A stretch of DNA of 64,000 nt from Parachlamydiales bacterium (GTDB taxonomy: Bacteria; Chlamydiota; Chlamydiia; Chlamydiales; Rhabdochlamydiaceae). A program made the position numbers and the translations under genes. Shown in pieces: positions 1-8,360 of the stretch (position 1 is the first letter of the stretch; each line of letters begins with the position of its first letter). Under the pieces are notes generated by a model. It searched no databases and was not told the DNA's origin. It saw only the letters and a program-made list of their open reading frames with translations. Location: NCBI GenBank assembly GCA_003153295.1, contig PLXY01000001.1:1-64000 (forward strand), written 5' to 3'.

Positions 1-22
1 TCTACCACTGAGCTACGCCCGC
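1..22 (-). tRNA. partial tRNA, probably tRNA-Gly (5' end only)
   Basis: On the minus strand the window edge holds the first 22 nt of a tRNA: an acceptor strand starting GCGGGCG, then TA, then the D-stem start and GTGGTAGA of the D-loop. The anticodon lies outside the window. The GCGGGCG acceptor start with a short GTGGTAGA D-loop is typical of bacterial tRNA-Gly, but the isotype is an inference. Confidence 0.75.
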
Positions 23-64
23 ATGGGGAACAAGTATAGGGTGTAAAGAGCTTTTTCAGCAACT

Positions 65-232
65 TATACCGAACGTGTCTCAAAAATTGCCATTTGGGCT
101 GACGTGAACGCTCTCGTGGTTGAATTATTTTAACTGGCTTAGTATTCATGCAATACAAACCCAGTTAAAATAATTCAACCGCGCGGCTTTGACGTAGTCC
201 CAATGGCAATTTTTTGAGACACGTTCGGTATA
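65..232. repeat. 168-bp imperfect palindrome (element 1)
   Basis: The two halves are near-complete reverse complements. Outer arms (about 30 bp, starting TATACCGAACGTGTCTCAAA) match with one indel. Inner arms at 118-137 and 161-180 are a perfect 20-bp inverted repeat around a loop with its own short stem (GTATT-CATGC-AATAC). The DNA between outer and inner arms also pairs imperfectly. No coding potential is seen. It begins about 43 bp upstream of the 5' end of the partial tRNA. It has the same architecture and length as the elements at 3552-3721 and 24784-24955, and its inner arm (GAATTATTTTAACTG) resembles their GGATTATTTTGGC core. Possible natures are a MITE-like element, a cruciform or a structured RNA; the sequence does not decide. 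Confidence 0.85.
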
Positions 233-274
233 TAGGTTTATAAAAGATGTTTTTTTAAAAATTTTTGACGATTT

Positions 275-559
275 CTATCTGCCGTGAAGGGCATCTTTCC
301 ATCTTTGAGCGGTTTCTCGGGCTTTTTTTGTATCTCGAGCAATTTGATTCGAGAGCATCCGCATCATATTGGAAAGGAGCTGAAATGCATATTTACTCAA
401 TTCTGCAGGTTTCTCTCGGGGAAAAAGGATTTGTAACGACTTCACCCAAGGACTGTCTAAAGGCATAGGAGGTCCAGGAGGCATTTCTTCTCGGCCTCCT
501 ACTTTTATCCAAGGGCTTACCGCTTGATTGCTATCAGGTGTAATGGATGGAATAGGCAT
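275..559 (-). CDS. small hypothetical protein, 94 aa
   Basis: Unrecognised. A minus-strand reading frame of 94 codons lies downstream of, and on the same strand as, the two surface-protein genes at 625-3295, so it could be the last gene of that group. The first third is proline-rich (PPGPPMP near residue 30); the second half is a charged amphipathic stretch predicted to be helical. No signal peptide or membrane segment. The frame stays open upstream of the ATG into the neighbour's 3' end, so the start is uncertain. No strong ribosome binding site is visible. It may be a spurious frame. Confidence 0.4.
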   Translation of the reverse strand: MPIPSITPDSNQAVSPWIKVGGREEMPPGPPMPLDSPWVKSLQILFPREKPAELSKYAFQLLSNMMRMLSNQIARDTKKARETAQRWKDALHGR

Positions 560-624
560 GTCATTAGGATAAGCAGAAGGCTGTATCCTGACAATGGGTA
601 AATTTATTTTAAAGGGAGGCTTTA

Positions 625-1287
625 CTAGAATGTCCCTCCAAATCCTCCACCCACTCTAAGTCCGCCTACCTCTAAGGTATGGTGGAACCAAATAGGTAAA
701 TAAAGGTAGTCGGCAAAGATATCAAAATAAAGATGGGGTTTAATGTAGAATTGAACGCCTGTTTTGACAATACCGCCAATCCCGGCTTTCCGCTTATGTT
801 CGATGATTCCATGTTTATTACAGGTGTGGCAGCATCGTTTTTTGTTTTCAAGAAAGACAATGCCGACATCAGGGCCAATACCTGCATATAACCCAATGAT
901 GTCGTGATAAACTTTGCCGCTGAATTTCAAGCCGAAGTTGAAATTTAAAATATCGATATCCGAATGGCCGCAGGAATTTCGTTTGCCGTCCATAAAAACC
1001 CACTCTGTATTTCCCCAGATTTCTAGATTTCGATGGTTTTTCAATGTTCTTTCATATTCAGCCTGAAGACTGACACCCACGTTTCCACAGAGTTCTCTGA
1101 ATCTTCCGCTGGTAGGAACAAAAGCAGCGGAGCGGAATTCTAGTCTATTGAAGTCGACATTGGCAGGGGTAGTGGGTTCGGAGGTTTGGTAATTAACCGA
1201 TGGAGGAATGAATGCAATAAGAGGACTGTCCGAAAAAACCTGGGACATTAAAATGCATGAGATAGCTGCAAAAAATATTTTATTCAT
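625..1287 (-). CDS. putative outer-membrane beta-barrel protein, 220 aa
   Basis: Role inferred: an outer-membrane protein. Residues 1-20 form a signal peptide (MNKIFFAAISCILMSQVFS). The rest alternates short hydrophobic/aromatic strands with polar turns, and the protein ends in Phe, as expected for a BAM-assembled barrel. Length would suit an 8- to 10-stranded barrel. Cysteines occur at several positions, including an adjacent pair and CxxC-like group near residues 150-155, reminiscent of cysteine-rich chlamydial envelope proteins. The start codon overlaps the 3' end of the upstream gene by 8 bp, so the two are almost certainly cotranscribed. No family name is recognised. Confidence 0.6.
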   Translation of the reverse strand: MNKIFFAAISCILMSQVFSDSPLIAFIPPSVNYQTSEPTTPANVDFNRLEFRSAAFVPTSGRFRELCGNVGVSLQAEYERTLKNHRNLEIWGNTEWVFMDGKRNSCGHSDIDILNFNFGLKFSGKVYHDIIGLYAGIGPDVGIVFLENKKRCCHTCNKHGIIEHKRKAGIGGIVKTGVQFYIKPHLYFDIFADYLYLPIWFHHTLEVGGLRVGGGFGGTF

Positions 1288-3295
1288 GTTGGATCCTGAT
1301 GTTAAGAGGTGGGCTTGTCAAATTATTTGGATAAACAGCAACGATTTTAAATTCGCTTGCTTCACTTTTGGAATGGAGACAGGTTTCAAATACGAAAGGA
1401 CCGGATGCAGGAATGGTTTGTACTAGCTTCCAGTCTTTGAAGATTTGATACGAGAGGACGGTGGGTATTGAAACGGGAACCCATGTTGCTTTTAAGTTGT
1501 GCGTAGTCTTATCTAAAAATTTGCATTTCTTAACTTTCCCATTGAACATTGTGGGCGCCGGCATTGTAAGGTTTGGAAGTGTAATCATGACGATATTCGA
1601 ATTATTAGTTCCTGTGAAGGGTTGTGTTTGGCTACAGGCAAAAAATTCGAAAGAGGCCGTTGTAGAATTGTCAAAAACAATGCCATTAGCAGGAGGGCCC
1701 ACAATCATCACTTGAAAAGAAATCATCACCGTATCCATTTCATTGATTATTCCCAGCGGAATACCGGCAGCTAAACTCGCATTCGTTACACCGGGTATAA
1801 GCACATTATTCACAAAAAATGTATTGGGGACAATTAACAAGCCTGTTTCTAAAACATCTTTGAATACGACATCCGAAGCGCCTCCAGATCCTGTATTTTC
1901 AATTAAATTCGTAAAAGTAACCGTGGCGCCAATTTCAGAGACAATGCTGAACTGCCCATTGACTCTTTTGATAGGAACAATGACGGGCGCGATCACGTTA
2001 ATTTGGATGCCGATGGCGTTAATGGTATAATCATCATTACTTGTAGTCCCCAGGGCAAATGCTGTGGTTTGATTGACTGTAATCGTAGAAGAGCAATCGA
2101 CATTGGTAATATCGTAACCTTGCCGACCGCCATCCACAAGCTGCATAGACGAGGGGTCTGCATTCAGACCGCAGAACGTTCCAGTCATATTAATTAAATT
2201 GCCTGCATCATCGTTAATTTGTGAGGCAAAGAAATTATCCATCAAATTATTAGGTCCAAATAACGAGGTTAATGTCGTAGGCGTAGGTCCAAATTCCATT
2301 TGGTCGCCATCTTTGTTCGCATCTCCTTCAACAGCACTGACAAGTAATCGGGCTGATTGACCCATTGTTAACGACGGGGCGGCACAAAAGCCCGTCACCG
2401 CAGCCGGCTGCACCACATTTGAGCGAGATGCCTGTTGAGCACCTACAAACAAAGACATGTTATTAATGTTCATATTCGTTGAATCCATATAGACAATCGC
2501 TAAAGTCCACCCCGCCGCATTATGTGTATCATCGAAACCTGAAATGGTTGCAGGAACACCACTGACAGTATAGGTGCCGTTGGGATTTGCCAAAGAGGAT
2601 GCAAGGAACAAAGATGTAATGTTTGCACTACGAGTGTAATTTCCTGCGCAATAAAACGGTTGTACATCAGGTGCGGGATTTTGAGAAATGAGCGCTGTAG
2701 CAGGATCTGCCATCACAGGATGCACAATATTATCGGGAGTTGTTAAAAAAATAGGTCCACCTGCAAAGGATAAAATACAGTTAGGGTCAACTGCTATGAC
2801 AGGACCTGTTGTGGGAGTGCTACAGTAGTAACCATAGCTACCACTCCAAATTAATTCAGCATAGAGGACCATAATACCGGCTGGAAGAGTCAAAACAGCG
2901 GATGAACTATTGTTTTGCCAGGTCAGTGTGGTTCCCGCGGGGCTGCCAAGTCCTAAAGATAGGCTAGGAAATGATCCTACGGCGTGAGAAGGATCCGTTG
3001 TCGTAAATGCTCCAGCTGCATCTGACATTCCAGGTTCATTTTGACAAGTCTCTTTACTTAATCCTAAGGTGTTCCCAATAAAAGTCATGGCCCCATGGAC
3101 GCCGGTGATAGTGTATCTTAAAATATATTCATCGGCGGATGGTGTTGTGCAGGGGGCGATTGTTTGCTCCGGGCAGCCGACTGGAGCCGTACATGTACAG
3201 GTGCCGAAAGAAAGGGAAGTGGACAGTAGAAAAATAAAAAAACAAAAATGTAATAAATAAGAAATGGGTCTGAAAAATGTAGAGATTTTTGCCAT
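1280..3295 (-). CDS. secreted adhesin-like protein with a DUF3344-like region and a DUF11-type repeat, 671 aa
   Basis: Likely an exported surface or periplasmic protein. Residues about 10-32 are a hydrophobic signal sequence, followed by a cysteine-rich stretch (CTCTAPVGC). The middle contains segments such as YTRSANITSLF and GWTLAIVYMDS, which resemble the DUF3344-type domain of bacterial surface proteins. Residues about 450-570 resemble the DUF11 'conserved repeat', the fold also found in chlamydial OmcB (VVFKDVLETGLLIVP and a following long strand pattern). The C-terminal 90 residues look like one more immunoglobulin-like domain. Composition is rich in T, N, S and G and poor in charge, typical of extracellular beta proteins. 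First gene of an overlapping pair with the barrel protein downstream. Domain names are pattern-based guesses. Confidence 0.7.
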   Translation of the reverse strand: MAKISTFFRPISYLLHFCFFIFLLSTSLSFGTCTCTAPVGCPEQTIAPCTTPSADEYILRYTITGVHGAMTFIGNTLGLSKETCQNEPGMSDAAGAFTTTDPSHAVGSFPSLSLGLGSPAGTTLTWQNNSSSAVLTLPAGIMVLYAELIWSGSYGYYCSTPTTGPVIAVDPNCILSFAGGPIFLTTPDNIVHPVMADPATALISQNPAPDVQPFYCAGNYTRSANITSLFLASSLANPNGTYTVSGVPATISGFDDTHNAAGWTLAIVYMDSTNMNINNMSLFVGAQQASRSNVVQPAAVTGFCAAPSLTMGQSARLLVSAVEGDANKDGDQMEFGPTPTTLTSLFGPNNLMDNFFASQINDDAGNLINMTGTFCGLNADPSSMQLVDGGRQGYDITNVDCSSTITVNQTTAFALGTTSNDDYTINAIGIQINVIAPVIVPIKRVNGQFSIVSEIGATVTFTNLIENTGSGGASDVVFKDVLETGLLIVPNTFFVNNVLIPGVTNASLAAGIPLGIINEMDTVMISFQVMIVGPPANGIVFDNSTTASFEFFACSQTQPFTGTNNSNIVMITLPNLTMPAPTMFNGKVKKCKFLDKTTHNLKATWVPVSIPTVLSYQIFKDWKLVQTIPASGPFVFETCLHSKSEASEFKIVAVYPNNLTSPPLNIRIQHE

Positions 3296-3551
3296 TTGGT
3301 TTATGCTCCATTATTAAAAGAAAGTCTAACATACAAGAATAACTTTCATCTTACTATTAAAAAACAAGCTATGCAGATCTAAAATCCTCAGAATAGCAAC
3401 AAAATCTGAATCTCTAAGAAAAAATTTGCAAGCTCCTAAAATTTTTTGTTGCGAGAGTTTAAAAAATAAAGTAAAACACAAGTTCAACAGATGAGTTGTG
3501 CGACCGTTTGTTTGTAAGTTTTTCTGAGACTAGAGAACTTATCGACGAGCC

Positions 3552-3721
3552 AGACCTCTTGCGTAACTAAGGGTTCGTCGATTTTCTGGATTATTTTGGC
3601 CACTTTTCGGTTTTTTTTGCAGGGGTAATATCTGAAGTTGATATGACCCCTGCAAAAAAAATCTGAAAATTGACTCAAAAGAACCACAAAATCGACAAAA
3701 CTTTAGTTACGCAAGAGGTCT
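3552..3721. repeat. 170-bp palindrome (element 2) in a gene-free interval
   Basis: This occupies much of the gene-free stretch 3296-3755; the remainder is AT-rich with no supported gene. Arms of about 80 bp pair along nearly their whole length: the outer 19-20 bp (AGACCTCTTGCGTAACTAA) are perfect and the inner part (TTTTTTTGCAGGGGT with ATATC) closes a small loop. Arm sequences are not identical: the left carries GGATTATTTTGGC where the right (as reverse complement) carries GGTTCTTTTGAG. Element 3 at 24784-24955 has the same two arm variants, in swapped positions. The outer end looks faintly like insertion-sequence termini of the IS5 type, which is only an impression. It ends 34 bp before the helicase ATG, so it may carry or disturb that promoter. 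Confidence 0.88.
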
Positions 3722-3755
3722 ATTGCACAGCCGCAGAATATTAATAGGTAAAAAG

Positions 3756-6700
3756 ATGTTGAATTTTCGAAAGCTCAGGCAGGATTTTGCCTCGGGAATT
3801 GTGAAAGAAGGCAAAGAACTTTTTGACAAACAAAAAGTGGTGACAGCCAAAATTCTTCATCTGGATCATCGCATTGTCCGGATCAGCGGACGGGTTCAAG
3901 GCCAATACGAAAATCATTATGAAAGCGAAATAGAAATCGACCGCATCGAGTGCGAGACTGTCGATTCGGACTGCGACTGTCCTTATAACTATGATTGCCA
4001 ACATTTAGCTGCTTTGATTTTTTATCTAGAAGAGAGACTCGATGAAATCATGGTCACCTATTCTAAGGAAAACAACCTTAGCGACCTGGCTGACAAGCGG
4101 GATGTCAATGACGAGCAAATGCAAGCCCTCATCAATAAATTTAAAGAAGCTGAGATCAAGCAGACACAAAAACAGGAAGTTCTCTATAAAGAAGAAATTC
4201 TCCAGGAATATGTCACCTCTTCTGAAATGCTCGCTGTTTCTCCTTTTTTCAAACCTCAAGAAAAATATGAAATTGATCGAGCTGAAGCTGCATGGGTTTT
4301 TTCGCTTCCTGCCAATCTCGATGGCAAACAGCCTGTCGAGCTTCAATTAGCGTTAAGACTTCCTTCCCGGTCTAAACCGCTCCATATTCCTTATCTGAAA
4401 AAATTTATGGACGCTCTCCGTTATGAAGAGCCTATTTTCATCGGTGGCAAACGGTATTGTTTTTCTCTCAATTCGTTCGATGTCAAACAGCGCGAGATCA
4501 TGAAAATGATGAGAGACCAAGCGAGGTTCCAAGATCAACCGAGCTCAGAAAAAGGACATCGTATTGGTCAGATTGAACTTGAGCTTTTTGGGATTATTTT
4601 GGCGCGTATTTTTGAAAGCGCTAATGAAGCCTTTAAAGAGAGCGGATATTCTGCTCAAGAAGAAGATCTTCCACAGCTTCCAGGACTTTTTGATACCACG
4701 TTTGAAAACCCTATCCGCTTTTCACCCCATCCTGCCAATCTGAAATTTATTATTGAATATCTCAAACCTCCCGTTTCGAAAATTCTTCTCCAGCCGGCGA
4801 TCTTGATCGATCAAAAACAAATATCGGTTGAAGAAGCCAAACTTCTTTCTTGCGCTTCGCCAGGGATGCTTCACCAAAATGTCTATTATCCTTTCCCTGC
4901 CCATATTACTAGACTGCATCTGAAAAATCTCAAAACATTACAAGATTTAACGATCCCGGAGCCTCTTTTTGGAACATTTGTCGAAAATGCCATGCCTGAA
5001 CTTTCTCGTTTTGCCCATATCGAAAACGGACAGGCCATTGAAGATTTCGTCACGCTGCCTTATGTCGAATCGGTCAAAGCAACGTGCGATCTGGTCTACT
5101 TGGATGGCGAGCTTGAAGCGATGCTTTATTTCCATTACGACAAGCAAAAGATTCCTGCATCACCGAATAAACTTGAATATGAACATGTTGCTTCCTTTGT
5201 CACCAAATCGGGAATTTTAGCGCGCAATCTGGTGGAAGAAAGAAAGATCATTGAAGAACTCTTCCAAGATTTTCTTTTCAATGCCGATGAATCGGTCTTC
5301 ATCGCTAAATCAGAAAAGAAAATCGTCGAGTTCATGACGGATATTATTCCGCGCCACCAGCACCGCATCACTTTTAATTGTCCTCAAAATCTTCTGGATC
5401 AATTCATTTACGACCAAACTTCATACACCTTGAATCTAACTCATACTTCCCGTATCGATGCCTATGAAATCGATCTTAAAATCCATGGTTCTCTTAAAGG
5501 AGCGAAGATCGACCTATTATGGGAATGCGTGGCTTCCAAACGTGCTTATCTCGAAATGGAGACTCAAAAACAGCGGGCTGCTAAAAAAGCTGGCGAAAGT
5601 AATAAGCTTCCGAAAATCTTGGTTCTCGATCTGGAAAAAATCGGAGCGATTGTCCAGCTCTTTGACGAACTTGGCATCACCGTTCTTACGGATCATAAAC
5701 TTGAGAGGCCCCTTTGGAGTTTGGCTAACATCGATGCCACCCACTTCAAAGACCTTCCGGTCACATTCACCATTTCTGACAAGCTGATCGATATCCGGAA
5801 GCAGATGCTAGGAGAGAAGAAGCTCGTATTTACCGAAGTCCCTATGGAAGTCCAAGCCACTTTAAGGCCTTATCAAAAAGAGGGCGTCAACTGGGTGGAA
5901 AGACTGCGGGTCATGTATCTCAACGGTATTTTGGCAGATGACATGGGCCTTGGAAAAACACTCCAAGCCATCGTTGCTATCGCCCAATACCGGATGAAGA
6001 AAAAAGCTCTTTCCTTGATCGTCTGTCCGACATCGCTCCTCTATAACTGGAAAGAAGAATTTGCCAAGTTTGATCCTGAGCTCAAAGTTTTAGTTGTCGA
6101 TGGAATTCCTTCCGCTCGTAAACGGATCATGGAAAATATTTCCAAATACGATGTGATCATCACCTCGTATACGCTGCTTCAAAAAGATGTGGAGCATTAT
6201 AAAACAGTCACCTTTGGTTATGTCGTTCTCGATGAAGCCCAACATATTAAAAACCGCGGCACCCGCAATGCTAAATCAGTGAAGATGATCGTCGCAGAGC
6301 ATCGACTGATTCTTTCCGGTACGCCGATCGAGAATTCTTTGGACGAAATGTGGAGTTTGTTCGATTTCTTGATGCCGGGCTTCTTAAGTACTTACGACCG
6401 TTTCGTCGAAAAATATATCCGTGTCTCCGGAGCCGAACTATCGAAAAATCTGGAATATCTCCGCAAAAAAGTCGCGCCTTTCATTTTGCGCCGCATGAAA
6501 GCCGACGTGCTCGACGATCTTCCTCCGGTCTCCGAAATTGTCTACCATTGTCAGCTCACCGATATACAGCAGGACCTCTACCGGTCTTATGCCGAATCGG
6601 CTCGCAATGAACTGGTCAAACTGGTCGAACGTGATGGTTTCGATCGTGTTCAAATTCACGTTTTGGCCACCCTCACGCGTCTTAAACAAATCTGCTGCCA

Positions 6701-7250
6701 TCCTGCGATCTTTGCTAAAGAAAAAGCAGAACCCGGCGATTCAGCAAAGTACGAGATGCTCATGGAGCTTCTCCAAACGCTGATTGAAGGAAAACACAAG
6801 ACCGTTATTTTCAGCCAATATACACGCATGCTACAGATTATGCGGGAAGATTTTGAAAATCGCGGCATCCGGTTTGCTTATTTGGACGGATCTAGCAAAA
6901 ACCGTCTAGAGATTGTCAAACAATTTAATGAAGATGAAAGTCTTTCTGTCTTCCTTGTCTCCTTGAAAGCGGGAGGCACGGGCCTGAACCTCGTCGGAGC
7001 CGACACCGTGATCCATTACGATATGTGGTGGAACCCTGCTGTTGAAAACCAAGCGACCGATCGCGTCCACCGCATGGGACAGAAAAAAAATGTTTCTGCC
7101 TATAAATTGATCACCTTAGGAACAATCGAAGAAAAAATTGCTGAAATGCAAAAACGGAAAAAAGGATTGGTCAAGAAAGTCGTAAGTTGCGATGATGAGG
7201 CAATCGCTAAACTAACTTGGGAAGACGTATTAGAACTCCTAAGAACATAA
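3756..7250 (+). CDS. SNF2-family helicase with N-terminal SWIM zinc finger, 1164 aa
   Basis: A DNA-translocating ATPase of the SWI2/SNF2 (HepA/RapA-like) superfamily; the precise chlamydial role is unknown. A SWIM-type zinc motif (CxC-x5-CxH) lies at residues 73-83. A long middle region follows, then the helicase core: Walker A GLGKT at about 731-735, DEAQ at 826-829, SGTPIEN, motif V (KAGGTGLNL) and motif VI (DRVHRMGQ) near 1105. ATG at 3756 is preferred over an upstream TTG at 3723, because the conserved protein begins MLNFRKLRQDF and the TTG lies at the edge of the palindrome. The ribosome binding site is weak. mreB follows after 11 bp, an arrangement I recall from Chlamydia (CT708-CT709). 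A second SNF2 gene lies at 47448-49772. Confidence 0.93.
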   Translation: MLNFRKLRQDFASGIVKEGKELFDKQKVVTAKILHLDHRIVRISGRVQGQYENHYESEIEIDRIECETVDSDCDCPYNYDCQHLAALIFYLEERLDEIMVTYSKENNLSDLADKRDVNDEQMQALINKFKEAEIKQTQKQEVLYKEEILQEYVTSSEMLAVSPFFKPQEKYEIDRAEAAWVFSLPANLDGKQPVELQLALRLPSRSKPLHIPYLKKFMDALRYEEPIFIGGKRYCFSLNSFDVKQREIMKMMRDQARFQDQPSSEKGHRIGQIELELFGIILARIFESANEAFKESGYSAQEEDLPQLPGLFDTTFENPIRFSPHPANLKFIIEYLKPPVSKILLQPAILIDQKQISVEEAKLLSCASPGMLHQNVYYPFPAHITRLHLKNLKTLQDLTIPEPLFGTFVENAMPELSRFAHIENGQAIEDFVTLPYVESVKATCDLVYLDGELEAMLYFHYDKQKIPASPNKLEYEHVASFVTKSGILARNLVEERKIIEELFQDFLFNADESVFIAKSEKKIVEFMTDIIPRHQHRITFNCPQNLLDQFIYDQTSYTLNLTHTSRIDAYEIDLKIHGSLKGAKIDLLWECVASKRAYLEMETQKQRAAKKAGESNKLPKILVLDLEKIGAIVQLFDELGITVLTDHKLERPLWSLANIDATHFKDLPVTFTISDKLIDIRKQMLGEKKLVFTEVPMEVQATLRPYQKEGVNWVERLRVMYLNGILADDMGLGKTLQAIVAIAQYRMKKKALSLIVCPTSLLYNWKEEFAKFDPELKVLVVDGIPSARKRIMENISKYDVIITSYTLLQKDVEHYKTVTFGYVVLDEAQHIKNRGTRNAKSVKMIVAEHRLILSGTPIENSLDEMWSLFDFLMPGFLSTYDRFVEKYIRVSGAELSKNLEYLRKKVAPFILRRMKADVLDDLPPVSEIVYHCQLTDIQQDLYRSYAESARNELVKLVERDGFDRVQIHVLATLTRLKQICCHPAIFAKEKAEPGDSAKYEMLMELLQTLIEGKHKTVIFSQYTRMLQIMREDFENRGIRFAYLDGSSKNRLEIVKQFNEDESLSVFLVSLKAGGTGLNLVGADTVIHYDMWWNPAVENQATDRVHRMGQKKNVSAYKLITLGTIEEKIAEMQKRKKGLVKKVVSCDDEAIAKLTWEDVLELLRT

Positions 7251-7261
7251 CCCATTAATAT

Positions 7262-8356
7262 ATGAGCCAACAAAGATCTTTTAACGTTAGAGACATGATA
7301 GCCCGCCTCAGTCGCAGTGCTGTAGGGAAATTTGGAAAACTTTCAGGCTTTTTCTCGAATGATATCGGTATCGACTTAGGAACAGCCAATACGCTGGTTT
7401 ACGTCCGTGGTAAAGGAATTGTTTTGGCCGAACCTTCTGTGGTTTCCGTCGATTCAGTTACGAATGAAGTTCTTGCTGTCGGTCACAAAGCTAAAGCCAT
7501 GCTTGGAAGAACTCCTCGCAAAATCCATGCCGTACGTCCGATGAAAGACGGGGTGATCGCCGATTTTGAAATTGCTGAAGGGATGATCAAAGCCTTGCTC
7601 AAACGAGTTACGCCCTCGCGTAGTATCTTTCGTCCTAAAATTTTAATTGCGGTTCCTTCCGGCATCACGGGTGTAGAACGAAGAGCTGTGGAAGATTCAG
7701 CGCTTCGTGCCGGGGCGCAAGAAGTGATTTTGATTGAAGAATCGATGGCTGCTGCCATCGGGGTTGACCTTCCCGTGCATGAACCGTCTGCCAGCATGAT
7801 TGTCGATATCGGCGGCGGTACGACAGAAATTGCGATTATCTCTCTGGGCGGTATCGTGGAATCCCGCTCTCTTAGGATTGCCGGTGATGAGTTTGATGAA
7901 TGCATCCTCAACTACATGCGCCGCACTTACAATCTGATGATCGGCCCTCGAACAGCTGAAGAAATTAAAATTACCATCGGCTCTGCTTATCCGATGGGCG
8001 ATCACGAACTCGAAATGGAAGTCCGCGGTCGAGATCAGGTGGCAGGCTTGCCTGTGACCAAGCGGATCAACTCTGTGGAGATCCGTGAATGTTTGGCTGA
8101 ACCGCTCCAGCAAATCATTGAAAATATCAAACTAAACCTTGAAAAATGCCCTCCTGAACTTGCCGGCGATCTCGTCGATAAAGGGATGGTTCTTGCAGGT
8201 GGTGGCGCCCTCATCAAGGGACTGGATAAAGCTATCATCAAAGAAACAGGTCTTCCTGTGACAATAGCACCGCATCCTCTTCTCGCAGTTTGCCTGGGAA
8301 CGGGAAAAGCGCTCGAATACCTCGATAAGTTCAAAAAGAAAAAATCGATGGTGTAA
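7262..8356 (+). CDS. mreB: rod-shape actin homologue MreB, 364 aa
   Basis: Actin-like cytoskeletal ATPase. In Chlamydiae, which mostly lack FtsZ, MreB organises the septal ring and local peptidoglycan synthesis. The phosphate-1 motif DLGTANT is at residues 38-44, the phosphate-2 motif (DIGGGTTE) around 181-188, and the adenosine motif (GGGALIKG) near 318. An N-terminal extension of about 33 residues precedes the actin fold; such extensions are usual in this phylum. It is 11 bp after the helicase stop and 4 bp before pckA, so the three genes form one transcription unit. The family assignment is secure. Confidence 0.98.
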   Translation: MSQQRSFNVRDMIARLSRSAVGKFGKLSGFFSNDIGIDLGTANTLVYVRGKGIVLAEPSVVSVDSVTNEVLAVGHKAKAMLGRTPRKIHAVRPMKDGVIADFEIAEGMIKALLKRVTPSRSIFRPKILIAVPSGITGVERRAVEDSALRAGAQEVILIEESMAAAIGVDLPVHEPSASMIVDIGGGTTEIAIISLGGIVESRSLRIAGDEFDECILNYMRRTYNLMIGPRTAEEIKITIGSAYPMGDHELEMEVRGRDQVAGLPVTKRINSVEIRECLAEPLQQIIENIKLNLEKCPPELAGDLVDKGMVLAGGGALIKGLDKAIIKETGLPVTIAPHPLLAVCLGTGKALEYLDKFKKKKSMV

Positions 8357-8360
8357 TCCA

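Noticed and set aside
265-468. 67-aa plus-strand frame near the window start
   Set aside because: No ribosome binding site, no family features, and it is antisense to a somewhat better candidate at 275-559.
3484-3687. 67-aa minus-strand reading frame
   Set aside because: It lies largely inside the 170-bp palindrome and has no ribosome binding site or family resemblance.
7697-8113. Long minus-strand frame inside mreB
   Set aside because: It is antisense to a highly conserved gene and shows no own start signals; a codon-bias shadow.
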